Source: Membranipora membranacea (taxonomy: Eukaryota > Bryozoa > Gymnolaemata > Cheilostomatida > Membraniporidae). Taken from it: a stretch of DNA of 64,000 nt. Positions 1-14,900 of the stretch are shown one piece after another (the stretch's first letter is position 1; each line of letters begins with the position of its first letter). The notes beneath the pieces were generated by a model. The model was given only the letters and a program-made list of their open reading frames with translations. It did no database searches and had not been told where the DNA came from. Location: the NCBI GenBank assembly GCA_914767715.1, contig OU612069.1, positions 618,001-682,000 on the forward strand. The letters are read 5' to 3'. Position numbers and translations under genes: made by a program.

Positions 1-179
1 GGCAACAAGGTTGGGAATTGTAAGCTCCCCTGTGAAGTATGGGGTTAATATCCAGCCTCCTAAGCTTTTTAATGATATTAATAGCAAATGTAAGTCCCAA
101 ATGAGCTGATTCTGACAGGGAATATTTGACCATAGCATTTCCAGGCCACTTCCCTGCTTCCCCCAGAACTACGGGCCTG
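1..179. repeat. Dispersed MITE-like repeat, truncated by window edge
   Basis: The segment shares a block with 9146-9292 and 27191-27404: a stretch around GTAAGCTCC, a run around CCAGCCTCC, and the end ACTACGGGCCTG. Only the right part is present. The better copy at 9146 shows inverted ends. No protein is encoded; a minus-strand open frame here merely reads the repeat. Confidence 0.5.
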
Positions 180-986
180 CTCTCTTAGGTGTGTAGGATT
201 AATCTCTGCTGGTATCCAGTGGTACAGTCGTCCACTGCGGTGGTAATAATTTCTCTTTTTATGTCCCAAATAGGCCATTATCTCAACTAATACTTTATAT
301 CGTACGGACTCGTACTGATACCACCCTCAATTTCACGAGACCAAACTAAGCCGCCTCTAAAGCTTTTCTTGGCTTCAAAATTGGAACATCATTAATCTCA
401 ATATTCTGATAAATGTCAATGGAGCCGTTGTCGCCAGATACCAACGGCATATGCCTGCCTCGGATATAACAGCGGAGGAGGAAAGCATGAGAGATTAAGT
501 AAACAAAGTGTCATTGTGTACCAGAGACAGGGCATAAATCAACAATGTACAGCAAATCCAGCTGCGATGGCCCAAACAGCTGCAGTGCAGACATAACTGT
601 TACTGTGTTTTTTTTGGTGACAGCATGCTTGCTAAATCTACATAAAATGCTTTTAAATTAAGTAGAGATTTTAAACAGACTGATATCAGTTTATATGCCC
701 AATGTGCGTCAACACTGAATGACAGAACCAAGATCTTATCTCAGGGAGGGTAGTTTCTTTTATGAGCCCAATTCTGCTAAACTCTGGATAAGGTTGGTTT
801 AGGAGTCACTCAAAGTCTGTCGCTGAGGTAGTCAAGTAGGGGAAAGTGGCCACAAATGCTACAGGGATCAACTCAACAAACTTAAGCAAACTGGCTGTTT
901 TACATCAAGTGAAGTTAACTGTATCATTTCAGAAAAAAATTCAGGCACAACCGTCTCAAGGCCGTACTGACATTCTGAGGACTCAC
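180..986. other. No supported gene; presumed intron or flank of the minus-strand exon
   Basis: If the signal-peptide exon at 987-1164 is real, its later exons lie here or beyond the left edge. I could not find a convincing acceptor followed by cysteine-rich coding sequence. Confidence 0.3.
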
Positions 987-1164
987 CATTTCCGTTGCCG
1001 TTAGCGTTGGGTGTCTGAGTTGGTGAGCTGCCCCTGGCTCCGTAGGATGAAGCACTCGGTACCTCCCAGTCTCTCTGATATGATTTCCAGCTCGGTGTTG
1101 GAGCAGAGATAGACATACACACCAGAACGCTGACTAGCAGAGTCACAGATATCAGGGTCGTCAT
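987..1164 (-). CDS. First exon of a putative secreted protein (partial gene)
   Basis: On the minus strand an ATG at 1164 opens a frame whose first residues, MTTLISVTLLVSVLVCMSIS, form a typical signal peptide (short N-region, long hydrophobic core, small residues before the cut). A Ser/Pro/Gly/Asn-rich stretch follows, ending in alternating Asn-Gly, and the frame meets a good donor (AATG|GTGAGT) at 987/986 after 59 codons plus one base, a phase 1 junction. Phase 1 after the signal exon is also what the Ly6-like genes at 5924, 26272 and 42765 show, so this could be a divergent relative; no cysteine module was found to confirm it. The family is not recognised. The leader and donor are seen directly; the rest is inference. 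Confidence 0.45.
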
Positions 1165-4100
1165 GTTATCGCTTCTAGGATTCTGTAAGAGGTTAATTCA
1201 TGAGCAATACAATCAATCTCAGAACATAGGATAACAGTCAAAATCTGGTATTGATATAACATAGAGAATCAAGGGTTCTCTGTAGCTGGTAGGATATTTT
1301 TTTAGTATAATTTTGATAATGGGCAGCACACGGACACCGCCAGCTCAATCTGATAAGTTTGTGATGAGGCAAGACATATGCATATCTAGCAACAGAATGA
1401 GATTGAGGTAGGTAGGTAGGCAAGGTAGAGACAATACCATACTTATCTTTGGAATCATCTTGGAATGATTTCAGTTGGATGGTAATTGTAAATAATATTG
1501 AATTAGGCCATATCAAAGCTAATCTACTGTTGAAACTCAAATATAAACTTAAATTTAGAAACACATTAACACATGCACAACATTGTTATTCAAGTTGAGA
1601 ATATTACTAGCCAACGATGTGACATTTTCAAACCTGTTTGGTGATAATAACTTCAATATGAAAATTATTATAGTTATTAAGCTAGGTTACAAAATTCTAT
1701 TCTAAGAATATGGGTCAGTATTGCGATAGGTGGTGACATACTTTACACCGGTTAGGAAGAGGGATGATTGTAATGAATGAAGTGTTAGATGTCTGTTTCT
1801 GATTATTCATATTATAGTTATTTATTTGGTTTCTGACCAGAAAATAGGACTATTTACCAGACAAAAACCTTTAGGTGTGATTGGTGACCTGAATGATTCA
1901 TTTATTGCAAAACTATTTCTGTGAAGAAGATACTAATTATGTACTTTTGTTGGTCGTTGTTGTTTATCACCTATATTTCTTAAGCTGCAATGCGTTGGAT
2001 AATTTCCTGTTGTCTTTTAAGGTAAATACAAAAACTTATTTATGAAAGCCAATAACAGTAGTAGGAACTACTGAAGCCAATAGTAACTACATGGTGGTTT
2101 ATGAACATTGAATGCTAAGTTTCAATATAATGTTTTCTAATGTCCATACATCATCCAACAAGCAGAACAAGTAATCCTTCCAGCAACAGGTTTACTAAAC
2201 CCCTAAACTCCCTGACTAAACTTGTGCATATTGTTGTATTAGAGCTAATGGTAATATACTTTTATGATCTTCAGTGGGAGGATTTTTACCATTCACAGAT
2301 GTTATATGTAATAATTACTAATCTCACAGTTTTTATCCAGGTGCTGAAGACTTCTTGTTAAACACTTTTCTTATCTTAACTTACCTTTCTAGTTTATAAG
2401 CTCTCCAATATGGATAACTCTTCTAGTTTTGACGTCTAGAGTGAGTTCTGGAGACTGCCAAAGTGTCCTTGTAACCAGTATCACCTTCTGACAAACACTG
2501 AGTAATACTGTCCTCTGGTTGGTCAACAACTCTGGCGGCGAGAAGATAACAGATTAATCACTTGAGTTGCACAGGTAGGTATGATTTGCACCTACTGGAT
2601 GCCCGTTTTTAGTCCTCTGATTATAAGTGTAGGATGGCGTCTTTACTCACTCTCTAGTCAGGATGATTGCATCTGCCAACAATGAAGTGATACCGATAGA
2701 AGAGCTGATATATAAACAGCCAGAGAACTTCCTGTATTTGTAACTCGCCAAGCATAACTGAGTCTTCATTGCCTCCAAGATGATTAATAGGCTTGTGATG
2801 ACAGTCTCTTGTTTTAGATAGAGTTGAAGATTTACGTCGGTCTTCACGGTTGTCAAGGGGCTGATGATCAAATTTAGAGATTGGAACCACCACACCCCAG
2901 TATTATTGATAGCACTTTTGGTTTTTTTTTGTAGGAATTAGGCTATTGCAATAATGTTTTTCCCTGAGCTGAATGACACAGATCAACACAGACTTGATTT
3001 AAAACAATTAAAATAACCAGCTGATAGACTTTCAGTGTCTTGCAGGGTTCTGGGAGTTAATTATAGGAAATAGCGGTAATTAGCGGGAGATTAATGATTT
3101 TGATAATCGACAAAGAAGTGCAGAAGAGAGCTTGTGAAGAAAGGTACAGACTGACCCGGTCAGTGGAACATTTATAATCTTTGCAAGAATCCAAATCCTG
3201 GAGATATTCTTTCATCACTACCTCTTTGTAGAAAGAACACATATATCCGTCATTTGGGAGCCTAGCTCCGAGTGGAATAAAATAGATTATTCTTATTTTC
3301 TTTGAGAAATGCTTTTGTAACAATAATTCCTTAGGACATATTTGGAGCTCATTTTAATTGCTGAGTAATTTTGCTTAACTGATATTATTTCTATTGAAGT
3401 TGACAAAAAAACATAATGCAACATTTAACATCGTAACATAATGGTACTATTGAAATGCATTTTATTTGGTACCTCAAGATGTAAAAAAAATGAGGAAATG
3501 TAAAAAGTTCAAATCTATAAATACCTGGATTGACCCGGACAATATGCATCAAATGACATGATCTATTTTGCACCAACCTGATCATAGTTCCGATCATGCT
3601 TATCTGTATTCTTGCCATCCTTTCACGCCCAAGTTATTGCAGAATTACTTTTTCACTGATACGGATTTGAAGACATAGTTTTAAGTTGAACGTGAACAGA
3701 ATTCATTTTAATTGCACCATCTCCAAGGCATATTGATTGGACTATGCATATGATCAATTATAAACATCCGCAATCTTTTTCAGTATCAATGATGTAAAAC
3801 ATGATCTGATTAGCCTCAAGCATTAGTCAGGTACATTTGAAAAAATCCTCATAAATATAATGAATAACCAATCAGTGAAAAAAACCTCCGCATTTGAGGG
3901 TCTGCACACAAAAATCGTTGCAAAAAAATACTCTCTTGTCCGGCATTATATCATTTTATTACATTTAATATTATATTAACTATGCTTATTCGTTTTCGTG
4001 ACTTTTCCTGCATGTTACCAGTGATTTTGTCTGCTTGTTACGGAAACATGCACTCTCTGGTCACGCTAATCTCAGAATGATGATGATGATGATTATTAGT

Positions 4101-5923
4101 CACCAATCAAGAGATTATCTCTTAAGTACCTCTCTGTAAGCTCCATCAGGGAGACTTTATTTTTTATGGTAATACTAAGTGACGCACTGTTATGGTTTTA
4201 AGCACAGCTTATGAACAATGACTGAGATATATTATTGCATAAAACAGACCACCAGCAGATTAGGGAGATAAAAACTTTGCAGGATGTAACTATATGGCGA
4301 GTTGCTCATCCAATGTTTTTATGTTAATATAACTTTCCTATTGTCACATAGTTATGGAGGGAGTTATAATTATAGTTATAGGTTGATGGTGATCATAAAT
4401 GTAATAGCGAGTGATATTTAATTGAGATTATATCAAATTGTCAATATTTGTTATCCCCAGAAAGAGCATTAAACTGGAGGAAGTGTCCTGATACAGACTT
4501 TACTACCTGATTCAGAGCCATATCGCGCAGCTATAACTAGATTGAAATGCTTCATTTGAATGGTGACTGATGAATACTGATTTCTGATGATTAGTTAACT
4601 TTTGTATCTCATTTCTTGAGGTCATTAATAATTATAGGTTGATGTTAATAATTAGCGCTATAGCAAGAGATATTCATTAGAGATTATATCTAATTGTCAA
4701 TTTGGATTAGCTCTTTACCTTAAGCCCAGTTCCCGCGAGATACAGTCAAAAATTAACCGCCGAACATAGCTACCTGGTATATATTGACCAAGGCTGACAG
4801 CCCTATCTTAATCTGAGAAACTCCATCCAACAGATTTCTTCCCGGTATTCTTACTTTGAGGGAAGTCTTTTAGCTCATGGATCATAATAGATTAAAATTC
4901 TGATTGCACACACCAATTGACAACTCCGTGGTTAAAGCAGCTATGTTGTTTTGTATGCCCAGATGCCACCATAAATTGAGGATTTACAGTGATTCTCATC
5001 AAAAGTCAGCTAATGACTATTCTCATATGATCTACAGTTGTCTAGATTTATCATGGATCAGTGTCAAGTTTCAGTTTTAAGATTTAGATTGTTTCGCTCT
5101 GTATTTCAATTCTCTGTTACTAGCGTTACAAAATTTTCAATACTGATATTCGAGACTCACGACTCACGACCAGATACTAGTCTAAGCTTGCACTGCCTTG
5201 TTGGCTTGGTCTTCTCAGCTGACATGTCTGACAGCAATATTGTCTCTGTCATGTTTTAATCTGTCGCGGATATAACCTGCCTAGGACTGAGACAATGGTA
5301 AGATGACTCCAACTTACACAAGCTCTTCAGTCTTTTACGTTTGAGTTTCGCGCTATGGCTGATATATATCTTTCACACAGTGTAAATTAATTCGGTGAGC
5401 ATATTTTGGCAATATGGCTCTAAATCTCACATAACATGAGAAGGCGTGCCCAGAAGGCAATCAATCCAACCCTATAATTATCTCCATGTAGTGAGAGATA
5501 ATATAATGACAGGCTCTGAATAACATCCCCAGATGGTAATACCATGGTTACCAATGTGTAGCCTAGGTTCAATCAAGTCAGACTGTTCATCTTGAGGGTT
5601 TTGCGGGTGACGCCTGATATTAGCTGTATAGCGTTGTTGAGGCGTTGGCCCAATAATAGATGGTTGAATGATTCCTTCAGGCCAAGTAAGGTAGAGCAGA
5701 CAGGTAAACTGTAAGGGTTCTGTTGAAGATTGAGCTGCAGATTCTTGTGAGCAGACATATCACAGGATTTCCTAGTGGATTTGTGGGATCTATATAACAG
5801 TACTGTGGTATTACAACAGAGGAAGTACAAGATAACTGCACCTTAAGTGTCTGGAAAGGAAATGGTTCGTTGACAAGCAGCAATTGTCTAACCGAACAAT
5901 CAAGTAAAGGAAGGAGCCACAGG
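1165..5923. other. Intergenic region without a supported gene
   Basis: AT-rich DNA with many stops. Open frames of 70-110 codons occur but lack family motifs or matched splice sites. The most protein-like stretch is minus 2654-2895, open in two overlapping frames and ending near a GTGAGT-like donor, but it could not be assigned. A short GAT/ATG microsatellite lies near 4077-4095. Confidence 0.4.
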
Positions 5924-8900
5924 ATGGCCTTCGTTCTCTACAAAACAGGCATCACAGCTCTGGTGATTCTTGCTGTGTTTCTAAAATCTGGTAAGTAATA
6001 CATGGGAGGGGGGGGGGCAGAATGCAGCAGGACAAGTTTCTACATTGTGTCCATTGTTGATCATCATAGCTACATTATTGTCTTGCTTTCAATCTTTCAG
6101 CAAAATGGCATTAATTTTAGTAGTGCTATTTAGTGTCCTATATGCTATTAGACTATTATAATGTATTGTCGATAGACAATATAAAGTTATATATGGGTTC
6201 ATTGTACCTAGCAACTGAGAGGAGGTTGACGCAGACATTGCAGCCTCACTCTTAAGGCAGCAGCTACTTTGCTGCCCATCCTTCATGATTTGCGAAACCG
6301 GCGTCACTGTGTAATAAATACTGGTACTATTCATTAGGGTAAGTTTTAGTTTTCACTAGCCTGATGATTACAGACCCTCCATATATTTTCTTTGCTATCA
6401 TTTTTAGCTGATGGTCTAACTTGCTCCGCCTGCCAGGGAACACTAGGGCAGCCATGTGACATCGCGCCGTGGACAGTAGCCACACCCATACCTTGTGAAG
6501 GTCGCTGTATGACTTGGAGAAGCCTCTACTCTATCGGTAAGGCAATCTTAAGTACATCGTCCCATCCTGTTTCGCTTATAATTCAGAGATTTGTCGGTTT
6601 GCTCCCTTTCTATTCCTTTACATTTTATCAATCAATGTCATGCTGTTAAGTTTCGGTGACAGGTGTGCTTACCTAACTGGGATGTAGTCAGAATTTTTGA
6701 ATATTTGCTTTTCAGTTGAAACCTGCCCTCTGCTGGTCACATAATGACAATGACATAACAATGTTACACTAATATGATGTAGGCACTGTGGCGATAGTTT
6801 TCTTGTCCCTAACTAAAGAAATCATGAATTTACTTGTACAATGACCATCTGTGGATCACTATGGGTATCTATTTCTCATATGCCTAAGCTTGGGTACCCA
6901 GTTGTTCTGCTCAGACAGGTTGAGAGTAATTATCAACCCCTGCTGAAACATTGAAGCCATTCATGCTGAGGATTCTTGAGTTTAGGTCTCATATTATCGT
7001 CATAGACCGCCACTGCTGTTGATAGCAGCAGGATACCATCTTTGTTGTCCCCACCATTTATATTGGAGATTTCTTGTGTTGGTCTTGTGGCACAGCCATA
7101 TCATAATGAATATACAGCACTCTCCAATTTGAACGGTTGAGATGTGAACTAACTACACTACAAACAAAAAATTTTACATGAGAAAACTTCCCTGTGAGGT
7201 TGGTAAGCTGAGTCTGGCAGGCGGTTAAAAATAGCAGAGTTGATTGATTTCTTTACCTTTTAATATATAGACCGAGGACTGAGGACAATATGGAGAGGTT
7301 GTGATAAGACATTGATGCCTGCTGTCTTAAGCTCAGACTTTAAGGATACCTGTAGTATCGGTAACTTCTTTGTTGAGTGCACTCGAACCTGCAATAGTAA
7401 TATGTGTAACACCAACCATACAGGGATACCAGACTGCTGGTGAGTATAAGGAACTCATAGGTCAGAGTTCAAGATCAGAGATCAGCTATCAGAGCTCATA
7501 TATAGGTCAGAGTTCACAGGTCAGAGCTAAACTGTCAGAGCTCGTAGATCAAGGTTCAGCGTATAAAACATGGGGTTGGACATGGTAGTGGCTGTAGGGA
7601 GGAGGTTGAGAGTTTGAGGGGTAGGTTCAAACTAGAGTTGGTTAGTCAGGGATCTCATGGAAGGGTGGTTAATAGCTTCGAACTGAGTAGAAAGGTTTGA
7701 ATAGTGCGGTGATGATCTGTAAGCTGTGAGTTGAGATGAGACTGGTATGATTTTGATATATATCTTAGATGATTATTGTAGCGACATTGTCCAACCAAGT
7801 CAAAAAAAAAAATCACGTCTCTTCATCATCTCGATGCTGAGAGGATCAACTGTAAAATAAAGCTGTTCGTAATAACCAATAGAGTAATGGTGCACACAAA
7901 TCTACCTCGGTATCAGAGTCGCGAAATGATACAGTTTGGGGCGTGGCGATCAGTTTACGATCAGGAGCTACCCCTCTAGCATATTTTCATTGTTCATTCA
8001 AGGATTGTGTTTGTTGTTTGTGCATGCATTGATACAAGAGATGTTAAGCTAAACTATACGGTGGAGATCTCCACTGTATAGTTTAGCGTAACATTGAAAG
8101 TTTTCAGCCTATGATGTAGGACTCATTGGAAGATTGATTTTCGTGTTTGCCAGTTTTACTGATCGACTTCCCAAAAATACCTTGTGACTAATTGATGTCA
8201 AATCAGTCTTAGTATCTACTAACGTATATCTTTTGGGATATTTGTAACACAGGAGTTGTCATGGAGATCACAGAGATTGTTACGATTATCCCCCAACTCA
8301 GTGTGAGGAGCCAGTCATCAGTGAGTATTCTACTATTACAGAAAAAGGCCAGTTCTGTATGGACAATAGCCAGGTTTATGAAAAAATCATAGTAGAGCGT
8401 TTGTTGGTGCAGCCCATGTTGCAATGTAAGACACAGTTTAGGTACTCAGTCTTATAAGAAATGTAAACTTGTCTTACAGCACTCAAGAACAATGGATTGA
8501 GGCTGTATAGTAATGCTGTATTGTATTAATTAAGAACAATGCTGTAGAGGCCTTGAACAATGAACACTGTAAGATATGTCCCACAACATGTCTTATAAGA
8601 CCCGTCGCCAGCGACGGTTTTTAGTGCCCATTGAGAGCTGCATAAATTTTTGTAATATGGTGGAAGGTTTGCAACAGCCATGTTCAGCGAAACACTGGTA
8701 GATATTTAGAGGAAAACTCTGCAGGCCAGTAGCACAGCATCCAAAATACTCCGCCCAGCTGCTGACTGGGCACTATCAGACTAGAGAATATACGCTTGAT
8801 ATGAGTCCTCACTTCTATAAGGGACATTTTCTATCATTCCCTCAAACTATTGTTACCATTGATATGAATTCATAAATTAGTGGTAACAAATTTAAAGTAT

Positions 8901-11900
8901 CGCAATTGCCATATGCTTGTTCAGGGTCAGATATGTTCCCCTAATTCATGAATATATATCAATGATTGATACTGTTACAGCGACCCCCGTGGAGCCGGTT
9001 AGAGACACTAGATTAGAGTGTGTCCGATGTCAGGGAGGTGTAGGAAGTGACTGTGATATCAAACCGTACAAGTCTCCTCTAACCGTCTTCTGTGACGACG
9101 AGTGTGTCACATGGAAACACATGTTTGCTTATAGTAAGTGTAATACAGGGCCTTAGTTAAGGAAAATATGAGGGGAGGCAATAATCCTGGAGGATGTAAC
9201 ACCAGGTTGGGTATTGTAAGCTCCTTCTGTGGAATCCTGGGTCAATCTCCAGCCTCCAAAGTGACCCTGCTTCCTCTAGAACTACGGGCCTGTAATATGT
9301 GATCGGTTCTATCTCAATATTTACCATACAATACGTTATTTGTATGGACTTAGTGTACAAGTTTAGAAGTTTTTGATTTCCCAAAATCTTTCCTCTTGAA
9401 ATAAGGGTCCAATTCTTTGTCGATGTTGACCACTTAATACATCCTTGGGATTTGAAGGTGCATGGTAACAACTTGAACTAAATTTAGAATACCAAGACTT
9501 TATTTTTATATGGATTCAAAATTCAAGTTGAGAAGGTTTTTCCGGAGATATCTGATCTATTCACTAAAGAGGACATTCTTTGGCCCTTGATCAATTAACT
9601 CGTAAATCACCCAATGCGTTTTGAAGCACATTTTTATGTCACTAAATAAGACAGATTGAGTTTATGAGAGACTGATTGGGTAGTGTAATACATTACTTTC
9701 AACCTTTTTCCATCACGCAGCCATACCCAGACGGACCCTCTGCAAAAGTTGCCTTCACCTTTAAAAATCCGTTAAAAAATTCAAAACCTTATTCATTGAA
9801 TTCAATATTAAATGGAGTTTAAACAGGATTAGTTGGGGTTCGGATTTTTCAGACTCTTTCTACAAATTACACCCTCTGCTTGTTTAAATCATTGCTGGTG
9901 ATGATGTTTTACAGACAGAACAATGATAGAGGTATGGAGAGGATGTAAAAGTACTCTGTTTCCTAATATTCTCCACCCGTCAGCTCTGAACAGCTGTGAC
10001 TCCTCAGCAGATATCACCTTTATAGAGTGCAGCTCTACATGTGACTCATCTCTCTGTAACAAGTATAGTACTGGATTCTCAGAGTGCTGGTGAGTAGACT
10101 TAGATCTGAGATCCTGATCGACCTGGGGGACCTGAGGGACCTGAGGGACCTGAGGGACCTGAGGGAGGGGTGTCTGACATCCCAGGTGTGGTTCCATCTT
10201 TGATGGGATATTTATCAATCATGGCTATTGTGTGAATTTTTGTATTGCTTATTTTTGTATTATGAATTTTGTTAAAAATCAGGGTGTTGTTCTGATCCAT
10301 GTAGTAATGTGACTTTCTTGTGAATTTTCATAACTCTTTGACATGTTTCTGTAGGGCGCCGCCCTGTATAGTTGTAGCTAACTCGCCTTTTTGTATCTGT
10401 TGTTATCACTATCACTCTTACTTATGTTTCTGTAGGACGGATACTGCAGAGAGAATAGAAGATTGTGCTTCTCCCACACAGGCTACCATCGCTGAGTATA
10501 CAACTGGTCTTCCTTCGGAAGATAGAGGTAATCACATGTAGGAAGGTGTAGCCTAGATCCGGGGGGCAAAAGTCTGGGGGGCTCAGACTAAGATCAACTA
10601 TGATTCAATTTACCTACATTAGGGTTTGGCTCACCAGTAGAATGGGTATGTGCGGATTGCTGGCAAATTGGATCAAACTTGTTCTAGGTATAGTTTAGAG
10701 AATGAGCTTATAGCTAGATAAAAGGCTAGCTGGCTCAACAGTGATGTTAGCCAGCACCTATGTTCAATAGCTTAGGTGGAAGTTCAAAAATTGGTGAGAT
10801 GGATTAAATCAGTCAAAAATTTCCCTGTTTTAAGCATGTACAGTATGGCAAAACTGTTCCAGGATTTCAATATCCAGATCAAAGCAAACGGTTAAAACTA
10901 TGAATGTTCATTCACTGTTCACACTAATCAAACCACGCTCAGCCAGTCATTTTAAGGGTTCAGGTTAATACGTGTTTATGGATGTGCTTACATCTAGGCA
11001 ACTGGTCTTGAGCTTCACATGGAATTCATCGACTCGTGAGTGCGAGTTCTTCTCTGAACTTATTTCACCTCTTGCATCACACACAGGGCAGTTGCAACTG
11101 CGCAAGTTTGCATTGTGCATCCATTTTGAATACAAGATCCGGCACATCCTCGGCTAATCTTTATTATTGATTTTATTTCTGCAGTACCAGTAGATGAGAT
11201 ACCTCCCACACAGAATATCACATGCACTATCTGTCAGGGTGTCGAAGGTGATCCCTGTGATATCTCACCACATGAGATAACGACCAGTGTTAGCTGTGCA
11301 GGCAACTGTGTAGTGAACAGAAAACTCTACGCCACTGGTAAGCCTATAAAATTCGATCTCTGCTGTGCTTGTCATTTGATTTTATCAAAGTATGCCATGA
11401 GAATTAATGCATTTCCATTGACTGACTTTCTATCACTACTCAAATGGAGGAAGGGCATCGTAAGAGTTGTTCGCTCCCAATTCGAATGGATACTAACAAT
11501 TCCTATTGCGATATAACTTCAAAAATATCTGCCGCAGTCAGGATTTGATATCGGGCCTCCTGTGCTTCACTGTCTTTAATGCTATTCCCTAAAGCGAATG
11601 ATTGAACACAAACCAATGCAAAAGAAAGTTGAACCAATGCTATTTTCATGATTTGATAAATCCTAAAATCGATGTTAATGTGTGCCATTATGCGCAGTTC
11701 TATCAATGAACACATGGAACCAAACTGATTGAGTTCATCGTAATCATCTTCTCTCTACCTGAAAACTCAAACTCAGTTTAACACATTCTTGGTTCAAAGA
11801 TGTTCACTCTATAGTGGGTTTGCTGATGATGCAAATGTTGTATGTTGATCAACAAACAATATTGTTACCTGTCTAATAACATGGATACTTTTAAGATCTA

Positions 11901-14900
11901 GCAGTGTACACAGATATACTTTTGCTGGACGACAGGTTACTCTAGTTTTCTCTCACACTACAGGACGCGCTCTTCGTTCCGTATGGAGAGGATGTGACAC
12001 TACTCTCTTCCCTCACATACTTGGACTCAATTTTAAGAATGCCTGTCAGTACGGTAACTTCTTTGTGGACTGTACACGGACCTGTAGGACTGGTAACTTC
12101 TGTAATCAGAACTACACAGGCATTCCTCGCTGCTGGTGAGTCTACCTTACCACAGACATTACAAAATTAAACCAGTTCTGAAAAGTACATAACACTAGTT
12201 CAATGAAAAGGTTGAGGGGTATTGATATCCATCCAAGTTTTTTGTCTTGTTGTGTGAAAAGAACTTGGTCTACAAATAAGGTCTTAAGACTGCATAGAGC
12301 GTTTCAAGACTGTCTGACAACATTTCAAGACTGTCTCACAGCTTCCTATGAGTCTTCACGCAGCCATCGTCAACGACTGGTCAAGGAACCGATGAAAATG
12401 TTGTAATGGAAGTTCGATAGGAGGGTGTTTGTTGTCTTGCCTTTTATGTCTGGTCTGTGCAGGAGTAGTATGAGACCATACTGTCACTAGAACAGGTGAT
12501 TGACACCCATCAAAGACTAACATTTTTTTATTCCTGAGAGCGAAGATTCATTTTATGTCAGGAAGGACGATAATGTTCCACACAGTGGCATTGTTGTGCC
12601 AACTCAAACCATTAATGGTTGTGTATCAATATCATAGCGACCTTCAGCAGCAATAGGTTGTCAACTGAAGACTCATCTGAAGCGGGCATATGCTCCTATT
12701 ACTCTAACTCTTCAATAGTTACATAAATAACCTTCATGACCAAGGTCACATCACTAAACAGTAAATTCATATGCAGTTGTAATATTTTGGCACAGAAACA
12801 AACTACTCCCACTGATAATAATAAACTCTGTGACAACTCCAAAATATAGCAAAGTGTCTCAACCATCTTTAGGGTTATGATTACAGATGTTCTTTCCGAA
12901 GAGTTTAAATAGATTGAGGCGACAACTTTGCTTTCGATTAAAGTATAAAACATGTTCAACAGTTTGGTTTGTGAGAACATGTTGACAGGAATGTAAATTT
13001 ATTTTATGTATCTTGAGTAATTATGTATTTTAGGGACTGCTTGGGTGACAAGCTGAGGGCATGTGACCTTGAGCCGGAACCTAATTGTGCTGAACCAGGT
13101 ATAGGTAGTGTACGAGGCGATCAAAAAGAAGCAAAGTTCTGTTAAATTTATTTGCTCAAAAGCGTTCAAACTAGCTTTACTGGATTCTTCGCTAGACTAT
13201 TGTCAATACACTGTTACTTATGATATTTACAAGTATGCATTTGTATGTCCATCTCTCATTTCTGTGTAAAAAACAATACTCTTCATCAAAATTGTCCTTC
13301 TCTTACTTTAACAAGTTACAAGCCTACTATATTATTTCAGCCAGACATATTTGATGAAGAGTATCCTTTTTAAAACGCACACATCATTTTTCAATCTCAC
13401 TTTGCCAAATTTGACTCTTATGATTTTACTGTAGATATTGTGACGACTACCAGGGAGCCACGTGAGATCACATGTATGAAGTGTTCAGGAGGAGCTGGGA
13501 GTGATTGTGATATAAGATCTCACTCAGTCACTACAACAGAGACCTGCTACAGGAGCTGTATATCTCTCAATCAGCTCAGAAACGACAGTGAGTTTAGTTT
13601 TAGTTTACTGTTTACACTTTCTTGCCATCTCTATATTTCTGTATAGTTTGTTGGTATGCCATAAAGCTTGGTCTGCACCATAGCTACCAAGAGATGAATA
13701 CATAAATGTGATTACGCCGCAATTAAAGATGGAGTAAAATTCACTCAATGTATTCAATCTGGTAATTCTTTCAAACCCAAAACATGGCACCATAACGCTC
13801 ATTCAGTACTACATGTATTAGGATGTTGATGACAAGAAAAACAAGAATACCTTGATTCGATTCTGACCCAAAGCAAACAAACACATTAGTTACCCCATAG
13901 ACCTGAAGAGTAAATAAACTTTTGGTCAGTTGTATCACCAAATTCACATTGGGTTTCTTCTAGAGGTTCCCACAAGGTCAGATAATGGGGGGAGGGGGTC
14001 GGACCAACATTTAATTATACTAGAGAGACTGAGTATCCTAAGCATGTTGCTAAATATTTTTCTATATTTGAGCCAGATTTCTCTTTCTCAATGCAGCCCG
14101 GGAGTTAATTGCTGTATGGAGGGGATGTGACGCCTCCCTACCCAACTTTGCAAAGTCCCAGGATCTGAACACATGTGTGGAGTCTGGAGATACAGTGAAC
14201 TGTATGACGTCGTGCTATGAGACATCATGTAATAAGTACACATTGGGAATCCCTGAGTGCTGGTAAGTTTGTGACACAATCAATATATATATTTATTGTG
14301 ATTGTAAGTAGTCTGAGCGGACAACCAAATATATTGATGTACATGTACTTACTGTCTCAGATTATAAATACAATACTTACAATTAGTATTGTAAACTATT
14401 GCTTAGTTGCTCATTACCAGTGACCTGAAAAAAGGATGCGTTTTTGGTGTCAAATAAACAGTTGAGGCATCAGTAAAAAAGGTGTCGATTTAGATTTTTC
14501 ATAATAACTCATACTACTGCTCAGTTTTGAGGACGCACGTATTCTCTTATAACGTGTCACACTCTTACTTACAGGGACGAGATGGGTGTGATGACACCTG
14601 AGTGTCGCGATAGACCTGAGACTACTCCTCTATCCATCTTCAGATCTCCCTCTAGATTTACTACTAAGAGACCTTATCAGATACAAGACGCTTACGGAGG
14701 AGATAATTTCAGAGGAAACTGGAGACCTCCAGGTAAGACGCTTCTCAATCTTACTCCAATTTGAGTCACTAATTATTGAGATTGAAATTAAAATTTAGAC
14801 TTGTTAATTTATGTTCTTTTTCACTAGCATCTGATACTTGAATGGCACTGGTTTGTTATTTGTAAGACGTTAGCTCTTTTCTCATGGAATATCATAGGCT

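Larger units (their letters stand above)
8981..10527 (+). other. Ly6-like module 2 (three exons)
   Basis: The module starts with LECVRCQGGVGSDCD and continues with CDDEC; its second exon has VWRGCKS, ECSSTC, LCN and FSECW. The linker exon 10436-10527 is acidic and Thr-rich, with a single Cys. A TA-flanked MITE sits 12 bp after the first exon's donor, and a 9-bp tandem repeat lies just after the second exon. Confidence 0.75.

Noticed and set aside
2654-2895. Minus-strand open region with membrane-like segments
   Set aside because: Open in two frames, but no family match by eye and splice partners could not be found; kept only as a note.
10100-10300. Minus-strand collagen-like PSGPSGPSG frame
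   Set aside because: It is a by-product of the 9-bp tandem repeat in an intron of the plus-strand gene.
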